From: Aneurinibacillus aneurinilyticus ATCC 12856
Lineage (GTDB): Bacteria > Bacillota > Bacilli > Aneurinibacillales > Aneurinibacillaceae
NCBI RefSeq assembly: GCF_000466385.1
Contig: NZ_KE952715.1
Coordinates: 1 to 37,835, forward strand
Direction of reading: 5' to 3'
DNA length: 37,835 bases
The first letter of the stretch is position 1; every line of letters starts with the position of its first letter. Made by a program: the position numbers and the translations under genes. Below are positions 25,431-32,683 of the stretch, piece after piece. A model generated the notes under the pieces. That model had not been told where the DNA came from, searched no databases, and worked only from the letters and a program-made list of their open reading frames with translations.

Positions 25431-26261
25431 TTACATTTTAATGTATGTCTTGGAACCAATTTGCGCTATCGTAAAACGGTTTTCTGCAGGGGAATGTATT
25501 TGTCTTTTCTCCGTGTCTTCCTCGGCGTATTGGGATAAATAAGCAAAATCAGGTCGGGCGGCTTGTTCCAGCAAATACGCTGACACGGTAGCACCCGGCT
25601 TGCGTTCATTGTTCAGTTCCACGATTATTTCTTTTTTTGTCTTTATTCCTATCCCATGTGCAAAATATCGATTACCTTCTAACAACACGACATTTTCTCC
25701 TTGCCATTCAGGTGTTTTAGGGTTGTATTCAGGATTTTTAAAATACTGAACATCTCCTGGTATATACTCGACTGTCTTCGTCCACGTTAAATGCAAATCC
25801 TCATCATATACTCCGTCATACAGAAGAGTATTAGGGAAAAGCCGATTGAAGTTATCTTTTCCAATAGAGTCGATGGTGGCCTTATAATACACGATAACGA
25901 TAGCTGTAGCACATTCAAACGCATATTTTTTTCCGTTTCTAAAAATGTCATTGATTGCTTCAGCCGGTTCAACATTCGTTTTCAGTTGAAATCCGCCTTC
26001 TTTTGTAAGATTCCAATAGCGAGGGTTACACCTGGATTCTTTGAATGTAGCGAAGCCAGCTCCGCTGTAATAGAGATTTTTTGCAGCTAATACAATGAAC
26101 TCCCGCATTTTCACTTCAAACTTTAACACATCAAGAGAGCGATACACGTATGTTGCTGGGCTCATCGCCATCCGTTCAAGAATGGTGCGCTGTATGCTGC
26201 TAAGCGGCCATTCCTTCTCAAGCGCTCCAATATGTATGGATACATCTGAAATTTGAATCAT
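25431..26261 (-). CDS. tgl: Spore-coat protein-glutamine gamma-glutamyltransferase
   Basis: A 276-residue protein matching bacterial spore transglutaminase Tgl. The catalytic Cys117 lies in KYAFECATAIVIVYYKA, at nearly the same position as Cys116 of B. subtilis. Other family blocks are SSIQRTILERM, FKESRCNPRYWNLTKEGGFQLK and LWTKTV-like LTWTKTVEYIPGDVQYFKNP, plus YFAHGIGI. Tgl cross-links coat proteins through epsilon-(gamma-glutamyl)lysine bonds during late sporulation. It is about 30 residues longer than the B. subtilis enzyme, mostly at the C terminus. AAGGAGGGAACG precedes the ATG. It is a clear sign of a spore former. Confidence 0.94.
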   Translation of the reverse strand: MIQISDVSIHIGALEKEWPLSSIQRTILERMAMSPATYVYRSLDVLKFEVKMREFIVLAAKNLYYSGAGFATFKESRCNPRYWNLTKEGGFQLKTNVEPAEAINDIFRNGKKYAFECATAIVIVYYKATIDSIGKDNFNRLFPNTLLYDGVYDEDLHLTWTKTVEYIPGDVQYFKNPEYNPKTPEWQGENVVLLEGNRYFAHGIGIKTKKEIIVELNNERKPGATVSAYLLEQAARPDFAYLSQYAEEDTEKRQIHSPAENRFTIAQIGSKTYIKM

Positions 26262-26470
26262 GCACGTTCCCTCCTTATGTTGTCCTGCTTTTCTCGTATG
26301 GGTAAAGCAAAAGTATACCCATTTATATGCGCAGTGCAGGCATAATGTGAAAAATTGCCCGACATTTCGAGGCTGTTTTATTTTTGTATAAGGACAACTA
26401 ATGCCTTTGGCATATAGTAAAATAAGAAGGGGGTTAGAGTATAGAAACGTCTTAATAAGGAGAGATTTAT

Positions 26471-26956
26471 ATGCTTATCAATGAAAAAATCAAAGCTTCA
26501 GAAGTAGAGCTGACAGGAATACAGGGGGAGGATATGGGCATTATGTCAACAAAAGAAGCTCTGAGAATAGCAAAAGAGTTAAAAGTGGATCTTGTGTGCC
26601 TTTCGCTTGCTTCAAGCCCACCACCATGTCAGCTGTTACCACGACAAGCAGCACAAAAGAAACAAGCAAAGGAAAAACAGGCATTGTATAAGCAGAAAAA
26701 GGGCCCGAAGACGAAAGAAATCCGGGTTAGCGCTGCCATCGAACAGCATGATTACGAAACAAAGAAGCGGCAAGTGGAAAAAATTCTTGGCGCAGGTGAC
26801 TGGGTGCAAATCACAGTACGTTTACAACGCAAAGAAAGCGATGCAGCCAAGCGAATCGTAGCTGAGTTTGTGCAGGATTTATCACATTGCGCAGAAAAGG
26901 AAAAAGGCATACAGATGAGCGGTAAACAGGTTAGCGTCGTACTTAAACCCCGTTAA
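26471..26956 (+). CDS. Divergent translation initiation factor IF-3 paralogue
   Basis: A 161-residue protein with both IF-3 domains. The N-terminal domain reads LINEKIKASEVELTG and then IMSTKEALRIAKELKVDLVCLSLASSPPPC. The linker is Lys/Gln-rich. The C-terminal domain reads KEIRVSAAIEQHDYETKKRQVEKILGAGDWVQITVRL. Housekeeping IF-3 has a PPVCRIMDYGKF block and a RGRE block; here these are replaced by PPPCQLLPRQAA and LQRKE. There is no rpmI or rplT behind it, so it is not the canonical infC operon. It probably modulates initiation or ribosome dissociation under some conditions. AAGGAG lies before the ATG. An unassigned AT-rich upstream region (26262-26470) holds the promoter. Confidence 0.85.
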   Translation: MLINEKIKASEVELTGIQGEDMGIMSTKEALRIAKELKVDLVCLSLASSPPPCQLLPRQAAQKKQAKEKQALYKQKKGPKTKEIRVSAAIEQHDYETKKRQVEKILGAGDWVQITVRLQRKESDAAKRIVAEFVQDLSHCAEKEKGIQMSGKQVSVVLKPR

Positions 26957-26984
26957 TCCATCGTCCGTATGCGCAAGTTAAATG

Positions 26985-27416
26985 CTATGCATTTTCGTCG
27001 CTTGTTTTTGCGATTAACATAAAGAAAATAATCAAACCAAACGCAAGTAAGGCCAGAAAAGGAATTGTAATGAAACCAAGCCAGTTAATATAGGCGGTCG
27101 TGCACGGTACCCCAGAGACACAAACTTTTGCGACTTCTGACAGAAACGGAAGCTTCTGCTCCAGATAATGAAAGAGAGAGATGGCGGCTCCAATCATCGA
27201 GAGAGGAAGAATGTATCGTTTAACTCTTAAATCGTTGTGATAGGCCGCTATCCCCAGTATAATGCTCTGTGGATACATACAAATGCGCTGAAACCAGCAC
27301 AAATTACATGGGATAAAGCCTTTAATTTCGCTAAAATACAGACTTCCCAGCGTGGCAATCAGGGAAACTATCCATGCAAAATATAAGGCGTATGTTCGAA
27401 ATCTATCTGTATTCAT
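26985..27416 (-). CDS. bdbC: DsbB-like thiol oxidase BdbC
   Basis: A 143-residue membrane protein with four helices and the DsbB/BdbC motif Cys37-x-x-Cys40 in PCNLCWFQRICMYPQ. A second extracytoplasmic pair, Cys99 and Cys105, lies in KVCVSGVPCTTAYINW. BdbC passes electrons from the extracytoplasmic oxidase BdbD to menaquinone, re-oxidising BdbD. It follows bdbD by eight bases in the same direction, the usual operon. The gene is a standard size. Confidence 0.93.
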   Translation of the reverse strand: MNTDRFRTYALYFAWIVSLIATLGSLYFSEIKGFIPCNLCWFQRICMYPQSIILGIAAYHNDLRVKRYILPLSMIGAAISLFHYLEQKLPFLSEVAKVCVSGVPCTTAYINWLGFITIPFLALLAFGLIIFFMLIAKTSDENA

Positions 27417-27424
27417 AGTAGAAG

Positions 27425-28168
27425 CTAACCCCTGCCTGCTTTCGCTTTTTCGATAAGAGAGACAATTTCTTCATAATCGAACGGATTGTTTACCACCGTG
27501 CCATTAATTAGGATGCTTGGTGTTTGGTGGATGTTATACATTTTAACAATATTGGTATCCGCGTCTAGCTGTGGTTTGGTCGTTTTATTTTTGATATCCT
27601 GTGCCAGTTTGTCTTGATTGACCTTTGGTGCATATTGTTTGGCCAGATCAAGCAGAAGCTCATTCGTAATCCATGGTGCTTCTGCATCGTCCGTTGGTTG
27701 CTTGTTAAATAACGCTTTATGGAAAGCCCAATAAGAATCAGGGTCCTGCGCTAATACCGATTCTGCTGCAAGCGCGGAACGTTCCGATTCTTCCCCATGA
27801 AACAGGACGTTTATGTATGCAAGCTTAGCTATGCCTGTATCAAGATACTCCTTCTGCACCCGGGGAAAAACTTGCTCATTCCACACTTTGCACCCTGGAC
27901 ACTTGAAATCCCCGAATTCAATAATGGTTACCCCTGCATTCGGATTTCCCGCTATAGGTTGATTTTCTATAGGTGGAGGGCTTTCCGCGGCTATGTTTTT
28001 ATTTGGCTCTACCACTTTTAATGCGATAAATAGAACAACCATAGCTAACAGTCCGATCACCGTATAAAGAACAAGACGTTTATTTGTGTCAGTCTTTTTT
28101 TCTTTGGTACGTATATTTATTGATGTGTTTTTATTCTGTGTACCTTTCCGCCTGGATTTTTTGCTCAT
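27425..28168 (-). CDS. bdbD: Membrane-anchored thiol-disulfide oxidoreductase BdbD
   Basis: A 247-residue protein. A very basic N terminus is followed by one membrane helix (about 32-52) and a DsbA-like thioredoxin fold outside the cell. The active site is Cys90-Pro-Gly-Cys93 in FGDFKCPGCKVWNEQVFP, and a cis-Pro loop lies at HQTPSILING. BdbD introduces disulfides into exported proteins and is re-oxidised by BdbC. The start at 28168 is set by AGAAGGGA upstream; a longer frame to 28204 is improbable. The pair supports secreted disulfide proteins and, in Bacilli, competence. Confidence 0.92.
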   Translation of the reverse strand: MSKKSRRKGTQNKNTSINIRTKEKKTDTNKRLVLYTVIGLLAMVVLFIALKVVEPNKNIAAESPPPIENQPIAGNPNAGVTIIEFGDFKCPGCKVWNEQVFPRVQKEYLDTGIAKLAYINVLFHGEESERSALAAESVLAQDPDSYWAFHKALFNKQPTDDAEAPWITNELLLDLAKQYAPKVNQDKLAQDIKNKTTKPQLDADTNIVKMYNIHQTPSILINGTVVNNPFDYEEIVSLIEKAKAGRG

Positions 28169-28312
28169 CCGATCCCTTCTTTCTATCAAAAATATATTGT
28201 TCAACCGATCAAAACATACTTTCTTACCTAATGGCTGTCATCCATTAGGTATACTATTCATATGAATCCGCACGTATTATAGCATTCAACTTCTACGCGA
28301 GCAAGAGATACG

Positions 28313-28539
28313 ATGCTCCTAGCTTGTTTGGCTACATATGGTACAATAGAAAACGAGAAAACGGACAATGGAGCAACGGGATTGTCACTGGAAGATGATA
28401 CATATGCGGTGGATACGAAGTACGGATAGCGGATCGTGTTATTTTAATCGGTACTCATATCCCGCTTGGAGAATCGTTTTCGCCTTACGTTTTTAAACTC
28501 GGCATTGTTTCTCCAAAAGAGACTGTTTTATTACGGTAA
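28313..28539 (+). pseudogene. Possible frameshifted small gene
   Basis: One frame from ATG28313 reads MLLACLATYGTIENEKTDNG and on to SLEDDTYAVDTKYG, then a stop at 28427. The adjacent frame continues IADRVILIGTHIPLGESFSP and on to KETVLLR, with a stop at 28537. The two join smoothly if one base is added near 28426, and a terminator-like hairpin follows at 28555. This looks like one gene of about 75 residues broken by a single deletion, or a sequencing error. The family is not recognised. The rest of 28205-28695 has no gene. Confidence 0.4.
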
Positions 28540-28554
28540 GAAGATTTTTCCGGC

Positions 28555-28582
28555 AAGCCTCGAATTCATGAGGTTTGTCTTT
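28555..28582 (+). terminator. Terminator-like hairpin
   Basis: AAGCCTC pairs with GAGGTTT around GAATTCAT, with a TCTTTTTTATT tail. Confidence 0.6.
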
Positions 28583-28695
28583 TTTATTAAAGCACACCAT
28601 AAGCTACAAAACTTGAAAAAGGTGAAGGAATTACCGATTATTTGTATGTATATACATGATACAAGCAGCAGAACAGCACAGAAAGAGAGAGAAAA

Positions 28696-29394
28696 ATGAG
28701 AAAAAAGACGCTTATTAAATTCTATACATGCATGCTCCTCATTGGGTTCAATGCCATTCTGTGGGCATATATGTGGCAGGAATTCAAGCAAATACGAGTA
28801 AAAGAGAGCACAATATCCCAGCCGCATTCCCAACAAAAAATAGAATCAGCGGAAAAGACGCAGGCATTGAAAAGAGAATTCGAAAAAACTATAGGTCCTG
28901 TAGCAGCTTACGATACACCGTATTCGGATTCTTCTGTTGTGCAGACGGAAACAGGCGGGGAAGAGACAGCTGCTTTTCTGGCATATGAGCGTTTGTTATA
29001 TGAAACAGAGTGCGCAGGAGGAAAACGAGATCAGTACGCGTCGCTGGTGGAAAAACAAATTTTAAACGGCCAAAGAAGCAATGAAATTGATTATACTGTT
29101 TTAAAAGACGCGGGCATTGTGTTTCGAGATATCTCAAAACGTTTAAGTGATATTGAGATACCAGAAAATGTATCTGAACAAAGTAAAAGCACTGCACATC
29201 AAGCGAAAATCTTACTTAGTGAATCATATTGGATGAAAGCCGATGCTATGGTATTGTTAGCGAACTTTCTCGATACAAATGACGCAGAATGGAAAAAAAG
29301 ATATGAACGAAAAATCACCAAGAGCGAAAAATACAAACAAGATAGTTTGCATGCATTACATATCCAAAAAACAAAGCTAGGCATGTCCAAATAA
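28696..29394 (+). CDS. Membrane-anchored hypothetical protein
   Basis: A 232-residue protein with an N-terminal membrane anchor (about 6-26, LIKFYTCMLLIGFNAILWAY) and a charged, mainly helical extracytoplasmic part. It has a Gln/Ser-rich stalk (about 38-60), a Ser/Thr and acidic loop (about 70-95) and long helices to the Lys-rich C terminus. I see no enzyme motif. AGAGAG lies before the ATG. It is the last core-like gene before the Tn7-like region. The role is unknown. Confidence 0.65.
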   Translation: MRKKTLIKFYTCMLLIGFNAILWAYMWQEFKQIRVKESTISQPHSQQKIESAEKTQALKREFEKTIGPVAAYDTPYSDSSVVQTETGGEETAAFLAYERLLYETECAGGKRDQYASLVEKQILNGQRSNEIDYTVLKDAGIVFRDISKRLSDIEIPENVSEQSKSTAHQAKILLSESYWMKADAMVLLANFLDTNDAEWKKRYERKITKSEKYKQDSLHALHIQKTKLGMSK

Positions 29395-29472
29395 AAAAAT
29401 ACATAAGATAATCCTTTAGCGTTCGTTTTCTTTTTTCTCAAAATGCTAAAAAAACTTATATTATGAGATTTA

Positions 29473-29510
<38 letters not shown>

Positions 29511-29526
29511 AAAGAAATGTGGGTAT

Positions 29527-29793
29527 TTAAGTCATGATGTGTTTGTTTGTCGGACGACAAGAAACTACTGGAACGACAAGAAGATAGTTAATGGCTCTGG
29601 TCTTCCCAATACGAGGTCGACCGTGAATAATTCCACCGGGTGATCGGTTTTGAATCCATTTGGATATCGTTTGATACATACGTTCAATTTCGTTGGTTGC
29701 GATTAAATAACGCCCTGTTTCAATGGGATGGACACCTTTTGGTACATAGGGTCTCTGATCGTCTTGTAAGTTATGAAAAAACGGCTGTGCCAT
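29527..29793 (-). pseudogene. tnsC: Truncated TnsC, N-terminal fragment joined to a transposon end
   Basis: This frame encodes the first roughly 80 residues of a Tn7-type TnsC AAA+ regulator (normally about 500 or more). The fragment has a Walker A motif in IIHGRPRIGKTRAINYL. The match then stops: the last 16 or so codons read through the transposon-end repeats at 29554-29588 and end at a stop at 29527. Walker B, sensor motifs and the TnsB/TnsD contact regions are absent, so it cannot work. ATG29793 is favoured by AGGAG; ATG29820 directly abuts the tnsB stop. The deletion joined tnsC to the element's end. Confidence 0.78.
29544..29590. repeat. Tn7-like left end with two abutting transposase-binding-type repeats
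   Basis: Starting with TGTTTGTCGG at about 29544, two related units follow: ACGACAAGAAACTACT at 29554-29569 and ACGACAAGAAGATAGT at 29573-29588. The first is a 16-base exact inverted match to AGTAGTTTCTTGTCGT at 37769-37784. TGT ends with arrays of about 20-bp repeats are the hallmark of Tn7-family elements. The exact terminal base is not certain because no target duplication could be matched. Confidence 0.7.
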
Positions 29794-29820
29794 AGCTCCG
29801 TAGCTCCTTTTTACATACAT

Positions 29821-31494
29821 TCAGTAAACAATGGTCTTCTTTAATGTACGTGCAACCGTATTCCTCTCTTTTGAGATAACCTTGACTCCTTCTGATTTTG
29901 ATACTTGTTCCGTATCCGTGGATTCTAATGGTTGCTGCTTTTCAGTTTCTCTTTTTCGTGTGTTTTCTAGCTGAACTAATTTGTTTCGTTCTCGTTTTTT
30001 GTGTTTAGACGAACGTAAATATTCATGATATTTCTCAATGGGGTCATCCTGGCTTGTGTAAAATAATTGTTTTCTGCTTCGTAATTTAGTGATCTCCTTC
30101 CGTAATTGAAGAGTATGCCTGGTAATCCCCCATTTTCCTGATGCTGTTAGAACACCGAACTCACTTCCATCAGGTAGAAAAGCACGAATAGTACGTAAAT
30201 CCTCAATGTTTACAAGGAGTGTCAAGGTTTTTCCGATGAGATCAAGATTTTGGGATAATATCTGGCTGTGGTATGTCACACCTTCGTACTGGATATACGG
30301 TCGTCTACCTGATTCCATATTGCCATTCACTCTACGTTTGGCTGTAAGGGTTAGAAAAGAAATGTCATCCCGTTTTTGCTCAGGCATAGTGCGTATCGTC
30401 ATACCACGCTGTATTCGCTGCTGCATGGCTTCAAGCGGTGTCAGATTATTTACACCTTCATGAGGGGTTCCGTTATATAAGGCAATGAGAACCTCAGTTA
30501 GTTCCTCGATATGTTCGGAAGATATCTGGTACTTCACAGCCTTTTCTTCGGCGTTTTTACGTCGTGGATCTTTGGGATGACTACCTGTTGTGTTTGGCAA
30601 GCGGTGATAGCCATTCTCCTCTAATAGACCAAAAAACCTTTCGATAATGCCCCTTCTCTCCGGAGTACTTACAGGTCCGGCATTAATGGAGCAGCCGATA
30701 ATTTGAGTAAGCCGTTCCCTAACTACATTGGATAAGTTTGCTTTACCATTGTCATAATGAAACTCATCCCAAATCCCCCATTTCGCTTCTGGAATTAGTT
30801 GAGAAGCATACCCACCATACTCAGGATATTTAAGACCTGTGATAGTGAATTCTTTTTCTTCCCATGGAACAATAGCATTCCGAATGCACTGTAGTACATC
30901 GGCAGATGAGTATTCTTTATTAAAACTGATATGATACCCTAGAATGACTCTAGTTGCCACATCAATAATGACGAGTAGCCATAAGCGCTCGATGGTTGTA
31001 GTAATCTCATCTCCTTCAGGGGTTTGAAATGTAACAGATAAAATCGCGTCAATTCTGTGTCCGTCAAATTGAACTTTTTCAAAAGGACGAACCACCATTG
31101 GATAATTTTTTATACCCGGCTCGGTTACACGAGCATGTCGTGCTGCCTCATCTCCATGCCTTCCGGATGCTTCTGAAAAGTATCGGGCATGTAGCTGTTT
31201 GGCATACCGTTCGATTGCTCGTCTTCCAGCATCCTTCGTGGTAAAAGGATATTCATGAGATCGGATTCCTGCTGTCCGGCAGGCATCCAAAAACTTTTTA
31301 TGTAAGTGTTTTAGACTGATGACAGGTTGTTCGCAGAAGGCTTTAATTTGTGGGTTGGTTTCAACTGATACCCAATGATCGTATTCTAAGTCACTAAATA
31401 GATGGACATTTCTTTTGATTTTTGGGCTATATACCTCCCAGTAATTGCTTCCATAATGAGCATTTCTTTTAAGAGGAACAGGCTGAAATTTCAT
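29821..31494 (-). CDS. tnsB: Apparent TnsA'-'TnsB chimera (DDE transposase with TnsA N-terminal piece)
   Basis: A 557-residue protein. Residues about 1-60 resemble the start of the TnsA endonuclease (YWEVYSPKIKRNVHLFSDLE, then ETNPQIKAFCEQP). From about residue 61 on it matches TnsB/TniA: FLDACRTAGIRSHEYPFTTK, then an RNase H-like core with Asp144 (VQFDGHRIDA), Asp248 (FHYDNGKANLS) and Glu285 (RRGIIERFFGLLEENGY). The D-to-E spacing of 37 is family-like. A barrel domain and a Lys-rich, TnsC-contacting tail follow. TnsA's catalytic residues and about 190 residues of TnsB's N-terminal DNA-binding region are missing, so an in-frame deletion most likely fused the two genes. AGGTG precedes ATG31494. 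The DDE triad is intact but the protein is probably non-functional. Confidence 0.8.
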   Translation of the reverse strand: MKFQPVPLKRNAHYGSNYWEVYSPKIKRNVHLFSDLEYDHWVSVETNPQIKAFCEQPVISLKHLHKKFLDACRTAGIRSHEYPFTTKDAGRRAIERYAKQLHARYFSEASGRHGDEAARHARVTEPGIKNYPMVVRPFEKVQFDGHRIDAILSVTFQTPEGDEITTTIERLWLLVIIDVATRVILGYHISFNKEYSSADVLQCIRNAIVPWEEKEFTITGLKYPEYGGYASQLIPEAKWGIWDEFHYDNGKANLSNVVRERLTQIIGCSINAGPVSTPERRGIIERFFGLLEENGYHRLPNTTGSHPKDPRRKNAEEKAVKYQISSEHIEELTEVLIALYNGTPHEGVNNLTPLEAMQQRIQRGMTIRTMPEQKRDDISFLTLTAKRRVNGNMESGRRPYIQYEGVTYHSQILSQNLDLIGKTLTLLVNIEDLRTIRAFLPDGSEFGVLTASGKWGITRHTLQLRKEITKLRSRKQLFYTSQDDPIEKYHEYLRSSKHKKRERNKLVQLENTRKRETEKQQPLESTDTEQVSKSEGVKVISKERNTVARTLKKTIVY

Positions 31495-31644
31495 GAGCAT
31501 CACCTGCTAAATAGTAATAAAGGTTTATATACACTTATTTACTTTTTGGTAAAGAAATAAACGTACAGACCACAATAACTCTCTCGTCGCGGCAAGGAAT
31601 GCAGGATATAATTAGCACATCAAGTTGATGTGGAGGATTATATA

Positions 31645-32481
31645 GTGAGCATTACATCAAACATAAAAATACTAAAAAGAATGTTGAAGCTATACATCGA
31701 ATTAAACAAGCAAATTGTTGACGTTCAAGCTTTAGCGGTTGTTCCAGCCAAACGAGCAAGTAATCTGCCAGTGAACGATTTGGACATTGAAGAAGACTTC
31801 ATTTTCTTTTGTTTTAGCAAATTTACTAAGACTATCTTAGCAATCGACAAGCTAATAAAGAGCGGGTTTTATGAAGATGCTCTCATTCTAACAAGGTCAA
31901 ATTATGAAAACTTCATCAACTCCAAAGCGGTAGTCATTAACCCAAAAATGATTGACCATCTTGTTGAATATAAACTTGGTTTAATCAACGAAAAGAAATA
32001 TAAGTTTGTTAACAAGCGCAAAAGTATCATTGCAAATATTGAAACCAATGCCGAGATTCAATATATTAACACCATATCTAAGATTGCGAAAAAATCTAAA
32101 GAGCAAGATACATACAGAATAGTGTATTCATACCTCTGCGACATAACGCACTGTAACATCATAACTTCCGGTTATTATAGAAACGGTATTCAATATTCTT
32201 ACGAGCTAAAAAACGAGATCGCTTTATATAATGCCTTGTTATGGAGCGTTTTTCTTAACATTAAGTTCTACAATGTGCTTATCGTTGGTGAAATATTCGA
32301 ATATGACGAACTCGAAGAAGCCGTTCTCGGATTACTATTGAACGACAACATTAAATTCGTAAGGATAATCGAGGACGAAATCAAACGGTTCAGAAAAGAC
32401 ACGGATGCCGATGAAGAAGAGAAGAACGAATATGAACGTAAACTGAAGATTATAATGAAATCTATCACTTTAGACGAATAA
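31645..32481 (+). CDS. DUF5677-like protein, possibly HEPN-type
   Basis: A 278-residue all-helical protein. The segment IDKLIKSGFYEDALILTRSNYENFINSKAV (about 72-101) resembles DUF5677, whose members pair a helical bundle with an R-x-x-x-E/N-type motif reminiscent of HEPN ribonucleases. YSYLCDITHCNI (about 167-178), with Asp and His, is the other conserved-looking part. There is no signal peptide. GGAGG lies eight bases before GTG31645; a GTG at 31630 is in frame but lacks spacing. It is divergent from the tns remnant and convergent with the patatin gene. A toxin or defence role is plausible for cargo of this kind, but unproven. Confidence 0.55.
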   Translation: MSITSNIKILKRMLKLYIELNKQIVDVQALAVVPAKRASNLPVNDLDIEEDFIFFCFSKFTKTILAIDKLIKSGFYEDALILTRSNYENFINSKAVVINPKMIDHLVEYKLGLINEKKYKFVNKRKSIIANIETNAEIQYINTISKIAKKSKEQDTYRIVYSYLCDITHCNIITSGYYRNGIQYSYELKNEIALYNALLWSVFLNIKFYNVLIVGEIFEYDELEEAVLGLLLNDNIKFVRIIEDEIKRFRKDTDADEEEKNEYERKLKIIMKSITLDE

Positions 32482-32560
32482 GTTCGATTGCACAACGTAT
32501 TGTGAGGTCATCCATTTTTTTCGATTGCCCCTTTTTTAACTCAATAACTTGGCCAGTGTA

Positions 32561-32613
32561 ACATTTTATTTACATAGTCTAAAACTTTATTTTGCCGTCG
32601 GGGACTTTATTTT
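32561..32613. repeat. Internal array of end-type repeats
   Basis: ACATTTTATTT at 32561, ACTTTATTTT at 32584 and ACTTTATTTT at 32604 recur at about 20-23-bp spacing. The middle copy continues as GCCGTCG, giving TATTTT-N3-GTCG, the same core as the right-end repeats (TATTTTCTTGTCG). It looks like a second, older Tn7-type end. Confidence 0.5.
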
Positions 32614-32621
32614 CACTAAAT

Positions 32622-32662
32622 AAAAACCCGATTACTTTCAAGCTACAAGTAATCGGGTTTTT
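32622..32662. terminator. Bidirectional terminator of the patatin operon and DUF5677 gene
   Basis: AAAAACCCGATTACTT pairs perfectly with AAGTAATCGGGTTTTT around a nine-base loop, between the two convergent genes. Confidence 0.92.
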
Positions 32663-32683
32663 ATTTGAAGTTTCCAATTTACC

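Noticed and set aside
26471-26956. Housekeeping infC
   Set aside because: The flanking rpmI and rplT are absent and two invariant IF-3 blocks are replaced, so a paralogue is more likely.
28466-28699. 77-residue plus-strand ORF
   Set aside because: It covers the terminator-like hairpin and the end of the frameshifted frame, has no ribosome binding site, and its peptide has no family features.
31504-31644. Original right end of the Tn7-like element upstream of tnsA
   Set aside because: A CTCTCTCGTCG stretch near 31581 resembles part of the end repeat, but it is a single short match without a TGT/ACA terminus, so it was not listed as an end.
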